A stretch of DNA of 64,000 nt from Hydractinia symbiolongicarpus (Eukaryota; Cnidaria; Hydrozoa; Anthoathecata; Hydractiniidae): assembly GCF_029227915.1 (NCBI RefSeq), contig NC_079875.1, positions 31,317,501 to 31,381,500 on the forward strand, written 5' to 3'. Positions 37,568 through 49,358 of this stretch are shown here, piece after piece; position 1 is the first letter of the stretch, and the number at the start of each line of letters is the position of its first letter. A program made the translations under genes and the position numbers. The notes beneath the pieces are model-generated. The model searched no databases, was not told the DNA's origin, and saw only the letters and a list, made by a program, of their open reading frames with translations.

Positions 37568-37789
37568 TGCTGGAAATACCGTTCTTTTTTTATAATATAG
37601 TGGTGAAACTGACGATGAAAGAGCTGCAGCGGTGATTCTGCTAAAATTTACATTTTTCGAGAAATCAGGGAAAAACTTTTTTACCTCCTAATTTAGATGT
37701 ATGTCGCCTAATTAAGCTGTATGATACAGCTTATTTAGGAGATCTCCAAATTAAGCTATACAGCTTAATTAAGAGGATTTCCCTGACTG
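37190..37789. mobile_element. 600-bp MITE, unclassified
   Basis: The ends CAGTCAGGGAAATCCTCTTA and their inverse match over roughly 40 bp. TATGA flanks both sides (37185-37189 and 37790-37794), consistent with a 5-bp target duplication. The interior repeats AGCTTAATTTAGATGT and AATTAGGATGTAT-type words. It has no coding capacity. A truncated copy lies in the other arm, ending at 46812. Confidence 0.75.
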
Positions 37790-38630
37790 TATGACACCTC
37801 TATATGATGCCCACTTTTTTCTTTGCGACTTCTTTCCGTTTAAAACACTTCTTACTGAAAGTGTGAAACACTTTCTCTTTTACAAACTTAAAAATTTCCA
37901 GACCAAATTCTTGTTTGTAATTTGATTCAGCTGGATTGATCTGAGTTGTGTAGATTTGCTTGTTTTGATTTTGCTTTTAAAAATTCACTTTCCTGTAAAT
38001 TAGAAACAGTTTCTACTTTTCAGCGGTGTTATTTCAATGTTAACTCTTAACCAATCAGAACGCAATCTCCAGTTCAAAATAACTGCCTTGTATTTAATAC
38101 CCGAAAGGGTCTTACATTTAAAGTTAAATTTAAAACTTGTTTTCTGTCACTTTTAAGAATCAAAAAGTTATTTCACAGCTCATTTGCCTACAAATATGTC
38201 ATCACTTTATAAGAACACAAAAAAATAAGAACAGCCTCAAGCTCAAATTATTTTTTCACTAGGAACAACCTGGGTCTGAATTTTGCCCTATAATAAACCC
38301 ATCACAAACTTATGGCTTGCTTGTTCATGAGCACAATTACAGAGTTCCCTCAGCAACAAAAGACCTAAAATTATTCCATAAATTGGAAAAAAAATAAGGA
38401 ATTTTTAAGTTGTGAAACAGATAAGAATAAGTTAGGCTGGAAGAAGTATCAAAAAATATAAACAGCTAGCCTGATTTTAATCGTTCTCATTGAAAAAAAT
38501 GTGTTTTCAGCTTGAAATGTTTCTTAAAGAAAATCTATGTATAGATGTTGATGTTTTAATATTCTTTACTTTGCTTTGTAAATGTAATTCGCATGCTTGA
38601 TACTTTTCAAATCCAGTTCCTTTACAAAAA

Positions 38631-38657
38631 AGGGTAGCTCAATGGTAGAGCAAAGCA
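38631..38657 (+). other. tRNA-like A-box fragment
   Basis: GGGTAGCTCAATGGTAGAGC resembles a tRNA 5' half with an A box (TAGCTCAATGG). No B box or 3' half follows; a T-run comes instead. It is probably a pseudo-tRNA or the head of a SINE. Confidence 0.35.
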
Positions 38658-38680
38658 TACTTATTGTTATTTTTTTTTTT

Positions 38681-38829
38681 TTTAATTTCAATACGTCTGT
38701 CTGTCCGTCCGTCTGTCTCGCAAAATGGTAGCGTAGCTTCGCAGGTAGCGCGACGCACGCAATGCGGTATAAAAAGGACGGGTGATCCCGTGGATTTTTC
38801 CACGGGCTAACGACTAGTTTAATTTCAAT
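38681..38829 (+). mobile_element. Short interspersed element with 12-bp target duplication
   Basis: A 125-bp element (38693-38817) starts ACGTCTGTCTGTCCGTCCG and ends with a hairpin (CCCGTGG-ATTTTT-CCACGGG) followed by CTAACGACTAG. It is flanked by TTTAATTTCAAT on both sides (38681-38692 and 38818-38829). A longer relative with the same two ends interrupts the LINE at 60326-60892. The hairpin plus CTAG end recalls Helitron/HINE-like elements, but a target duplication argues for another mechanism, so the class is open. Confidence 0.7.
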
Positions 38830-40284
38830 TATTTTATATGGTTATTTTTAGAAACCATACTTTCGTATAGCTATTGAATGTACTGATATTTATCATATTC
38901 TACTAGGAAATACATCAATGTCAAATTTATTTTCTTGTAGAGCTAGCCAGCTGTTTTTTATTTTGTTACTTTTTTTTCTTATGGCTCATCCAAGAATTAT
39001 GAAAAGATCTAATAGCACAAAAACACTAATTCTTAAAAAAAAGCTATCAGGTATATTATTATTTGACACATTTGGCATATTAATATCATTAAATTTCTGT
39101 TGCTTATTTTATTTTTTTCGTTTGTTGTTCTTTTTCCCCGGGTCTGAACTATACAGCGACAAAGTAACTGGTACACTGGAATATTCGTCCATGATTGGCT
39201 CGTTGTAACGAACAGAATAAAGTAGACGCACAACGAAATTCATTCTGCTATGTAACACCCTCGTTTCCAGTGTCCTGTCTCTATAACTCTGATGCTTTGG
39301 GAACGAAATTGCTGTTTTGTCCAATCACGTTTGCGTATTATTAGGGCGGCAAAATACGATATTTTTTTCATGGCGGAAAGAAATAGCAGAATTTTTAGTG
39401 GCGGGAGCCTTTAGAGAGTAGTTCCTCTTCACCCCCAACACAAAATAATCACTCCCGTATTGCAAATTCTTCAAATTTAAGACCACGTGAAGTGTCCAAC
39501 CTCCAGCTACACTTCCTAATCAAACACCAACTAAAAAGGCTGTTCCCAACCTTCACCCTGGGTTGATAAACAAAGGCAACCCTTGCTATGCAAACTTCAT
39601 TCTTCAAGCATTAACTCTCCTCCCAAAACTCAGTGGCCATCAGAGATATGTTTGTTGTCTCCACTAGAGAAATCTTTAGTCATGAATATGTCCCTTTTAA
39701 GGTCGCTCGCGTTTTTGCGGTCCTTGCAAAATAAAATACACGCTCCAACAGCCTGTAATTTCTGTTTTTATTCATCTTCCAAAGCCCCAAAGGAGCCCAT
39801 TCCAGCCTTGCCAATGTTTATGTCAATATCAGACTCCATAAATTATCTTTTTTAACCCCGGCAACTTTTAGGCAACAACAAGTGGTATTGTCCCCAGTGC
39901 TCGTCTCATCAGGAAGCAACAAATTGTGAAAGTGTTCTAGTTGTCTAATTGCTTAGGTATACATCTCTAAATGGCTTCAGATCGTAAACATAATATCCTG
40001 TTTTCGATGAATACGGGTATGTCGACCTCGTGCATTTCCTCAGTAATCCTATTTGTGTTACTGAGTACAAATTTTTTTATGGACAGGGAACTATTTGGAA
40101 TGAACAATATTTTCGTCATTATCATGGCTCCTGCTAACTTAAAAAAACGTGAAGCAGGAAAACGTAACAAACGCTGCTGCCATTAAATAAGAAAATCATA
40201 ATACTAGATGAGAAAAAAATAAAAAAATAATTGTTGAGACATTTCTTAAACATATAATATTGGAAAGACACAAGCAATAAACGT

Positions 40285-41141
40285 TTTGAAAAATGAGAAA
40301 AAGCTCAGAGCCGAAGTCCTTTACATGTGGTTTAAAAAATGTGAAGCCTCCTCTACTCAAAGAAGAAGTAATGAATATCAAACAATCTTTAATCGACGAG
40401 AACTAGATAGCTTCAAGGTATTGGAAGGCTTGGTTGGATAAATGGAAAATGAGTCATGGTACAAAGGAAAAACAAATTTCTGGCGAGTCCCTAGACTACA
40501 ATTAAATTTGGGATGGAACGAATACAAGAACTAAAGGATATGGGATATATGAAATGATGAAAGTGGAGGTTATTATTAGGTCTAGCCACAAAGGTTTGGC
40601 AAAGAAATAAAAGAAATGGAGAAAATACTCGAAACTTTAAACCGTCAAATGAAAACAGAGAAGCGACCTCTTTATGGTGGAATAATATAAAGTTTTAATT
40701 TTAAGTATCGAAATAAGTTAATGCGCTATGTTATTGCCCGTGTTAAAGAGGACTTACTTGCTTCAGAAATTACAAAAAAATTGATGTTGTCCAAGCTATT
40801 GATAGGGTCGCTAAAGCTTGGGAAGAGGTTACTTCGGACACAAGTCAAAACTGCTTAGCTAAATGTGGTTTTACTAAGGAAACAAGTGAAGATGAAGAAG
40901 ATATTGTCCATGAGGAGTGCAAAGAACTTTTCAAAGAACATAAAGATTCCATATCTTTCACTGCTTTGTCGATGAGAATTTCAAATAACTTTTCAAAGAA
41001 CATACAGATTCCAAATCTTTCACTGCTAAAGAGTATATTGATTTCGATGTTGAAACGTGTAGTTCACTGTCTGCAATCAACAATGATGAAGTTAAGCAAT
41101 CTTGGGTTGATGTAGAAGAGGTTTTATCGTTAATTTTTTAA
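40285..41141 (+). pseudogene. Degraded Tigger/jerky-like transposase
   Basis: Two recognisable blocks remain. Upstream is RYWKAWLDKWKMSHGTKEKQ followed by ISGESLDYN, the end of the CENP-B-like DNA-binding region. Downstream is VVQAIDRVAKAWEEVTSDTS and KCGFTKETSEDEED, the C-terminal signature of Tigger transposases, ending at TAA (41139-41141). The catalytic core between them is missing and stops and frameshifts abound. The 3' terminus GAGAATACTG followed by TA (41279-41280) fits a Tigger end. Confidence 0.65.
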
Positions 41142-44100
41142 GTTACATATTTCGTATACAAAATTGCATTTTCTTCAAATTTTGAGTTTACATTGCAACA
41201 CTTTCCAAAAGGCAAACATCTAATTAGCGGACACTTTGTTTATGCTCCAACGGCGTCGGCTAATTAAAGAGAATACTGTATATACAATAGTTAAAAAATG
41301 ACAAGATTATATCAAGATTTTGTACAGGTATGTGTCATCTGGCTAGGGTTACAATAGTATATATTGTAAAGTCCTTTTTACCATGTTGGTAGAACTACAA
41401 CCGTTTCCTACATGACAGTATTTCAACTTCTTAGGGATTGCATATAATTCCCACCATTTCCCAGAATTATGTCGATGTTCCACTAGAGGTTTAAACCAGA
41501 ACATTATAAAGTCTTGTTAAAGTCTTTCTACTAAAACTAGTGCTCTATTTATAGACTTCATAGAATGTTTAAAAATCCCTCGGGAAGTGTCCACCGTCAG
41601 AAGCTTTGAATCTACAAAAAGTAGACGTACAAAGTCATGATAAACATCAAATCAAAAAAGCTGTTCGATTTATTGTGTTATTAGAACATTTCTTGTTAAA
41701 CCAAATATAAGTTGTTAACTGAAATAAAAAAGAATCCTGTGGCAAATTTGACACAAAGCATATTTGAATTTTTTAAAAGTGAAACAAAACAGTTTTATGT
41801 TTACACTTGCCTGAAAAATACAAAACAACATTTGTTTTTTACTCTGAGATCAATAAAATTTAAATAAACAGCTGTACCTCAAAGGGTTGTTATTGGGTCA
41901 AATAATAAAGGGTCCTCAGCAATGTTTCCTCTCAACAACTTATCATTAATCTTCATTTTGCAATCATAGATTCCAAACTCAGAAACTTCCGCCTAATTTT
42001 TTGCAAGTCAGTACAAAATGATATCTTAGTCCCCTTACGGCAGACATGTTGAATCGGAAAGAACTTCAGAATTGCAACTCGCCGAAGTTATGCGAACCTC
42101 ACACCCATCCTCTAATACCACTTTTTCTGCTTCCATGAAATTTGACGACATCGGCAAGATTCCTCCTAACCTCGTAAAGTTTTATTTTAACAGGGCCCAA
42201 AAGTCCACACTTCGCCGGCCGCGAAAGTTGATTTGTTTTACAGAAAACAAATGAATCGAAAGCAACAAAATCAGTAAAATCCAGCAATATATAGTTGAAT
42301 AGCGTAAAAATCATAGTACTTCGGCAAAACACATCGATGGAGAGTGAAGCCTCAGCACTGACTGGATATTAAATTAATAACCTGGTACTGGGGGTTAAGA
42401 AACCTTTTAAAGCGGTTACAATAAAATTATGCGTTGCTTTTACACCAATTACTAGTTTTAGATACTCAGGATTATGGCATTGGCGAATTCTCCTTAGGCA
42501 ATCGTCAAAGTGACGGAAGTGTAAATCCGTCCAGCACACCTACGATATTAGGTCAAAAATAAAACACCGTCCAAGTGTTGCCAAAAATAGCAAATATACC
42601 CTATACGTTAACTAACTAATCCAGTTCATGTTGCACAAAAATAAAGGTAAAATCAATTTTCTTTTATACCACGCTTTTTCAGAACAACTATGGATGGCCT
42701 ACCAACTTTCTGTTAGTTTTCAACAGCACAAACGGAAAGGGAAATATTTTGCGAGTATCTATGGGAAGAAAACGTTGATTGAGTGACAAAAACATTTAAT
42801 AGAGGTGCGGTTTTTAACAGTATTTCTGAATGGCTGCTTCACACCAGTCTGATTAATGTACCTGACTTGTTTAAAGTTGAGAAAGCAGGCAAAAATGTGT
42901 TACTCTTGGAACTTTCAAGCCGTTTTGGAACTTAACGAAATAATGAAGATAGAAGAATAGTTGTTTATAGTCCAACCTTTTTTACAACGGCCACTCAAGG
43001 AGACCAATTATTCGCCACTTTAATTAGGTGGTCGTTATGGGTGTATTTTGGCCGTCTAAGACAAGTGTTTAATGTTATACTTGGCAGACAAAAGTTAAAT
43101 GTATGAAAACACGTCATTGATCATGTCCAAAATGTACATGATTGAATGACTTGTTTTCAATCACTGGCACCCACAGAAAACACGCGTTTCATCTACCTGT
43201 ACTGTTCCGTATTGATATCAGACAAGTATACACCTGTAGCTTGTAGTGGGATGGGTCACTCGAAGAATATATATTGATTCTTAGGTTTTTATTTGCTCTT
43301 AAAAATATTGAAAAATATTAAAAATAGTTGTAGATGATAACATTCTTTACTCCAACAAAAGATGGCCACACTTTAGCTATGAAAAAATAAAAGAAAAATA
43401 CAGTAAATAAGGCAAATGCCAACCCAAGAAAATAATGGTAGGTGGTTTTATAAACAAAGCTTTCGTAAATCCTGTATCTGCATTCGTTTTAGCTGATTCA
43501 ATTCAATTAGAGAAATTGATTCGAAAAAAAGTATATGAGAAGATATCAACAAATGCAGTCACACATACGAGAAAGATAGCACATTTTCTACTCTCCTACA
43601 TCAAATAATTACTAATTATGAAAATAATATGTTGTTTAGTTTGGTATTTTGCAGTATTAATTTGAAATTGCAGTTGCTAAAAAAACATGTCTGGTTATAA
43701 CTATATAATATAACATTTACTCATATGTACCTTCTTATGTAGATGAGATACTAAAGGGCCGTACTGGTAAATATTTTCTAGATAAAGCTTTGATTATTTT
43801 AAATAGATTTTTGATTTTAAGCTTTATACGTAAAAGGAACGCGCTGTCGTTCTTAGATATTTATCTAATTCAACTATTGGGATCATCCTTTATATTATCG
43901 GTACTTATTTTCACCATTACCAATATCAATTTTTACACAACATTTAAATACATTAATCAAGAAGGATAAAAAAACACTTGCAATGTCAGAAAATTTGTTG
44001 AAGATGACAAAGGCTTTTTGATTGCTGAGGTGGTGGAAGACAAGATCGTCACTCAAGTTGCATAACTTGTGATTGTCAAAAATAGACAGTTCGACAAAAA

Positions 44101-44900
44101 GATGAACATAAGATTTAGGGTTGAGTAGGTCTTTTCCTGCTTGATAGGGATCCTTCTTGAATAATTTTTTGACATTTTTAAAACTAAACTTTCTTCTCCT
44201 TCGTTTTTCATCTCAACACATTACCCTAATTTTCATTCTAACTTAATGTAAAAGTTGTTGCAAGGCAGGTAATTCTTCCTCGATGGATGATGAAGAAATC
44301 TGCGCTAAAATAATATTCGTCTCCTTCACCAAACTTATAGAACGAATTGTACGCCTGCTAATATTGGAGAGGATTTTGGTTTGTTTTCAAGATTGACAAC
44401 CAAATATAAGTGTTTTTACTTTCTCAGTAATAGATAGATGCTTACAAGTATTTAACTTGCTATGCACAGCACTGACGAATTTGCTCCAACGTGTATCATT
44501 CATCCTATCCCAAAGGATGGGGGTTTTTTGTTCCAAGTTCCGAAGTTGCGCTTCTTCTGTGTGACACAATTTACTTTTAAGGATCTTAACCGAAGCAGAA
44601 ACTGTGGTCTTAAGCTTTTCACCAACACTAAGGGAACAAACATCCTCCAGACCAACTTTTCAATAAGTGTTTTTGGTGTACCGTATTACTTCGTTTTTTG
44701 CAATGATTCTTTTTAAGGTTGGATACAAAAGAAGTCATAACTATAGTCGTTGATTATGCACAGGATATCAAAAAGCCATCCATGATGGAATTGAGGTACT
44801 CAAAGGAAAATATGAGAAAACTGATCCAGATACAACAAATGCTTTGAAGTGGAAGGATCTAACTGGAAAATGAGATCATTTCCGATTAAATTTTGAATAC
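41142..44900. other. Spacer DNA without a supported gene
   Basis: The first ~140 bp are the 3' end of the Tigger relic (AATTAGCGGACACTTTG... to 41278). After that only scattered short frames occur. A minus-strand piece at 44387-44569 reads ILWDRMNDTRWSKF and may be a scrap of a retroelement, but it is too short to assign. Confidence 0.4.
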
Positions 44901-44905
44901 TCTGT

Positions 44906-45115
44906 ATGGGAACTTTTGGATACCTTCTCAAGAACCTTAATCAGCCTTGGGTTAATCCACAATGTCTGGAAGAATTTTGTGAGGTCATTCACAACAAAGG
45001 TGCTGCACTAGATCACTGCTATGGCTTTGTAGATGGAACTGTAAGGCCAATTAGCAGATCTAATCAAATGCAAAGAGTTTGTACAATGGCCCAAAAACAG
45101 GGACGGTGGTTGTAA
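44906..45115 (+). pseudogene. PIF/Harbinger (HARBI1-like) transposase fragment
   Basis: About 70 residues include NQPWVNPQCLEEFC and the conserved block YGFVDGTVRPISRSNQMQRV. The aspartate in FVDGT is the first catalytic residue of DDE_Tnp_4 transposases of the Harbinger group. The rest of the catalytic domain is absent and the frame ends soon after, so this is a short fossil inside the inverted-repeat spacer. Confidence 0.65.
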
Positions 45116-45689
45116 ATAAAACTAGTGAAAAAGGTTTACAATACAGCAAGCTGCACTGAAGTATCTTGTCTACAGGGAAGGTGGTTGTCAAAACTGGGAT
45201 TAGGCTCCCAGAAGAAGGTGCTGAATACACTTGCTTCTTACAAGTATGAGTACTGTCCAACTTGGACCTAAAACTATTTTTTAAGAAAATCGTAAAGAGA
45301 AAAAACAATCCTTCTATCACAAACAATACGACACAAGACAGAGTAGGCTACCAGACGAAGGTTACTCTCCAACATAGACTCATAACTATTCCTTGTGAGA
45401 TGTTTATTGAGAAAATTATATAAAGCTTATGGAGTAATATTTTGACTAAGGACAGCAGGGTTGTTAAGCCTAAAGACCGAGTCAGGAGACTTAGGCACTT
45501 TACCGAACTGGGGTAAAAAGTGAGGGTGTTACACCCAAGGACAAGCTAAAAGCAAACCCCCCTTGCTAAGCTTCTTATAAGTCACCAGAGAAGAGTGAGC
45601 TGAACTCTTTACCCTGTGGGTATTATTGTCCGTAAACTGGTTCGAATGAATCAACTGGGGTAATAAAAACTGCTGGGATTCACATTTTC

Positions 45690-46612
45690 CTCCCCCATGA
45701 CATGGGAAGTAGAGGATTCATAAATGTAATAATGAAAAAAGAAGGAAAAAGCGGATCCACAACGAACGTACATAGAATATAACATGAATTGTTGTTTAGA
45801 GTGGATGGAGAGCATTTGCAAACCGTTCTATCCAAGAATTTGTGACAAAATCCTTCACATAACGTTATTAATTGTTTCGATTGATTGTTTATCATGTCGT
45901 GAACCTGAGGATTTACGTTCAGCTGATTTCTGATTTTAGCAAGATTATTTGCAGAGGAATAAGCAAGTTTGTTGTTGAAGCCCATTCTTTTTAAACAGGC
46001 AGTGGTGGTTCTTGCACAGAAAAAGAAAATAATTTACAAAGAGGTGGCAAGCCACCGCAATGATGAACTCAACCTGTTAAGTCTTTGGAAACAAGCTAGA
46101 GGTTGTACTCCTCTAGAGAATATGCCTCTAAAAGCACAATTCTCCTTTTCCATTAATGTAAATTAAATATTTGGCAACTTTGGTTGTTTTCCTCACATGG
46201 GCAAGTGAGTTTCACCATAATAACACAAGGTCAGTTGAATATGACGCAAGATCCTGTTTAAGCTCAGAATTGCCAATATGGCTAGGAAACACACAGTTTG
46301 AATGTGTCCGCAACGATCTTTCAATTTAGCCAGGTGAAATACACCTGAACCTTTAGATTTTGTATGTGCCTTTGACCCAGCTCTCAGGAAGGTTATTTTG
46401 TGGCATTTTTTAAAAGGTTCAAAAATGAACTTTTTCAAAGTTTCTACTAAGTGGGTAAGTACAGAATCGTGTCTGAAGGTATATCTACCCTGGGAAAAAG
46501 CAGTTTTACAAGCACCAAGAATGTGAGCAGAAGTGCAAATTTCTTTATAACATAGGAAACGAGATTGTTGATTAAGTAAAGCAATTGATGAATCAAGCTT
46601 TTGAAATTGCAA
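45690..46612 (-). pseudogene. RLE-type (R2/NeSL-like) LINE, C-terminal fragment
   Basis: Across several frames the minus strand carries the end of an R2-like polyprotein. Motifs are a zinc-knuckle region (TSAHILGACKTAFSQGRYTF then RHDSVL), the restriction-like endonuclease stretch (near 46200, KLTCPCEENN), and the tail ARTTTACLKRMGFNNKLAYS. Such elements insert by target-primed reverse transcription. The reverse transcriptase itself is not seen. At least two frameshifts and stops make it non-functional. Confidence 0.65.
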
Positions 46613-46811
46613 ATGATAAAATCGTCAGAAATAACAAATACAACAGTAAAGTAAATATATGACAAAAAGGTTAGAGTTCACAACATAAATAGTGGTGTTA
46701 AGTTCTTCTACGTAACCTGCACAATCAGGCAGCAAGAAGCTCCACAACTAAAAAATATTGATGCTAATGTGTTGGTATTCACTATTCGAAATGGATCAAA
46801 AGTAAAAAGAC

Positions 46812-48032
46812 CCCCGGGTTCAAAAGATATGAACTATAAACAATGGTTCATTGTTAGCGATAGTCTATTTAAGCTGCACTGCATCCTAGTTAGGATGTCT
46901 CGTCACGTGATACATCTGATTTAAGCGGATATTTTTAAAACTTTAAGTTTAGCGGATCTCCGGGGTGCTACGAAAATACTAGTGTACCGGAGATGTTTAT
47001 ATTCACGTAAATATTGGATTTATTCGGTTAGATAGATGCTAAAATTAAGTTAAGTGTGTGTTTTAGACGATCAAAGTTTTGTACAAGCCATAAAACGCCT
47101 AATTAGACTGTATCATACATCCTAAATAAGCTGACATCTAAAATAAGCTGTACAGATTAATTAAGAGGATTTCCCTGAGTGTCATAGAGTTTAAAATTCA
47201 ACTTGCCCTGTACAATAAAAAAAAATTATGCTAGCTAGCTAAGTCTGAAATTGCTTGTTGATATGCTTCCCTCACAAAATATAAATCATTTCTCCTAGCT
47301 TGTTAGCTAGACAGAACTTAGATTAATTAGATTCTGGACTAAGATTAGCTAATACTGACTATTTTTTATTATTTTATCAAATGTATAAACAAACATTTGT
47401 TAAATATGGGACCTTTGCGGCACAAAGTTTTCTCCAGAAAAATGCAGACTAGGTATTGGCGGCTACTGGAAAGTTTTGAAAGACACCAGCGAAAAAATAT
47501 GCTTGGGGCTAGCTCAATTTTGCTTAATAAAACAAACAAATAACTGAAATACTTAGTAAAAACAAAACTTTTAACATTTCTCACATGGTATAAGTCACAA
47601 GTTAACCAGAAAACCTAATATCACCCCAAAAAGCAGCTACAACGTCAAAATAATCAAATTTAAGGGGGGGAATCCTAAAATATTAATACTTTCCTCTTTA
47701 ATCTGGATATATACCATGTAAGATATGGTCAAAGCATGTGTTTGGGTTTTATAAAAATAAAGTTTGAACACCTGATTGTAAAAATTCAGCCAGCCCCAAG
47801 CGAAAATATACTATTTTTCATACCTCTTAAACTTTCTCACATTTCCGATGAAAGAGCCAACATTATCCAAGGGAAGATATGTTTTCTGAAAGTCAAAGGA
47901 TTTTACTGACCAAGTATAAATTCGAATTTGGTACAGCGGTTAACAAAATAATTATAACAAAGCAACAAAGTCAGCAAAAATTCAAAAAGTAAAAAGCGTG
48001 TATTTTGCAGACCGTACCTTAACGTCGTCGAG
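46812..48032 (-). repeat. Right arm of the large inverted repeat
   Basis: Reverse copy of 36287-37567, about 60 bp shorter, ending AACGTCGTCGAG. It includes a truncated copy of the 600-bp MITE (46812 to about 47178). Confidence 0.9.
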
Positions 48033-48366
48033 ACGGGCTTGGAAAATCTCTTTGTGTTCATAAACTATGTCAGAGATGTTCTTGCGGTATTTTTGTCATC
48101 CTTTAGTTGGTATATCTTTTTGCTTAATCAAACCAAAACCAGCTTTCCCTATTTGATGATACCCAGCTACCTTTGTAAATTGAAGCTGGCTTTCGGCAGA
48201 CCGAACAGCATAGACCTTTTCACGGTTGCGCTAAGGATTTCGGGTAATCAGTGCAAACAAAGTAAATAAAAATAGCGAATTAGTGGGAGAATTGGTATGC
48301 GGAACGTATGTCCTCTGATTAAAACTTTCTTTATCTGTTTCTTAGAAGTATACTAACGAAGAAAAA

Positions 48367-49358
48367 ATGCCAAATTATCGTTGTTGTGTGGCTGGATACG
48401 ATAACGACTCAAGATATCCTGACAGATATGTAGTTAAGCAACATGTTAAGGAACTGAATTTTCATTACTTTCTGTTTTTAAAGCCACAAATAACAAAGTT
48501 ATGTGCTTTAATCATTTTCAATTTGGTAAAACAAGTGACTATGCATTTAACTGCACGTAGTTTTCAAGTGTCGCCAAAAAGAGACGAAAATTGTCGTATA
48601 GTAGCTTTACGTAGGAAAGCAGCTCTGTAGATACTTTTGAAGAGGTAAATAATACTGACAACGCACTAAAAGATTCGCAACAAAGCCAAGAAGTTAACTG
48701 CTTACTGCAGATTGCACTTATTTTTTCTGATTTCACTCGAAATTGTGATGTTAATTTTTATACTGGCTTTGTAAACTCATCCATCTTTGGAATTGTTTTT
48801 GATGATCTGTCAACAGTCGCTATTGACATGCATTATTGGAAGGGAACTTCCAACACATCAAAGCATTTAACTTCACCCAGAGATAAAAAAAAATGTGACA
48901 CTTCGAAAATTGACAATGGAACAAGAATTTTTATTGACCATGATGCGCCTTAGACTAGGATGATTAATTGACGACTTAGGTTTTCGATTTAAAATATCAA
49001 GTTCGTTATCCAGTTGTGTATTTACAACGTGGATTACAATGATGTCGAAGGAACTAGATTGGCTTATAGTTTGGCCAGAAAGACACTTAATTCGCAGAAA
49101 CCTCCCAACAATGTTTCGCAGATATTACCCCAAATGCTGTGTAATTATTGATTGCTCTGAGTTATTTACTGAGACACCATCTAGCCTAGATATTGCTGCT
49201 ATATGCTGGCTAAATTATAAGCACCAGTCAACTGTAAAGTATTTAGTGGGAATAACACCTAATGGTGCCATTTCATATGTCTCTAACTGCTACGGTGGCC
49301 GAGCAAGGGATATATTTATCGTTAACAATAGTGGCTTTTTAAAATGGCAGACAATATA
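48367..49358 (+). pseudogene. THAP-domain DDE transposase, cut off by satellite array 4
   Basis: The start MPNYRCCVAGYDNDSRYPD is a THAP zinc finger (a DNA-binding domain), though one expected cysteine reads as tyrosine. Further on are DVNFYTGFVNSS, LRKLTMEQEF, DDLGFRFKISSSLSSCVFTT and WPERHLIRRNLPTMF. Then come the catalytic region IIDCSELF (first Asp) and YGGRARDIF (second Asp). This order is typical of THAP/DDE_Tnp_4 transposases (ISL2EU/Harbinger-related). There are frameshifts in the THAP part and a TGA after MRLRLG. The frame stops at about 49358, where the satellite begins, so the last catalytic residue is lost. A frame at 48039-48269 upstream is unidentified. Confidence 0.75.

Larger units (their letters stand above)
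37790..40280. other. Spacer DNA without a supported gene
   Basis: Apart from the short interspersed element at 38693 and a tRNA-like fragment near 38632, no coding sequence is recognised. Frames at 38918-39208, 39583-39855 and 39971-40186 have no family features, and two of the three are overlapped by frames on the other strand. Confidence 0.4.

Noticed and set aside
44387-44569. Minus-strand fragment as part of the RLE LINE at 46.2 kb
   Set aside because: On the minus strand it would lie downstream of that LINE's C-terminus, so it cannot belong to the same copy. It is too short to assign.
36287-48032. Polinton/Maverick-type giant transposon with ~1.2-kb terminal inverted repeats
   Set aside because: No polymerase B, integrase, ATPase or capsid genes lie between the arms, no target duplication is evident at the outer edges, and the inner edge cuts through a MITE.
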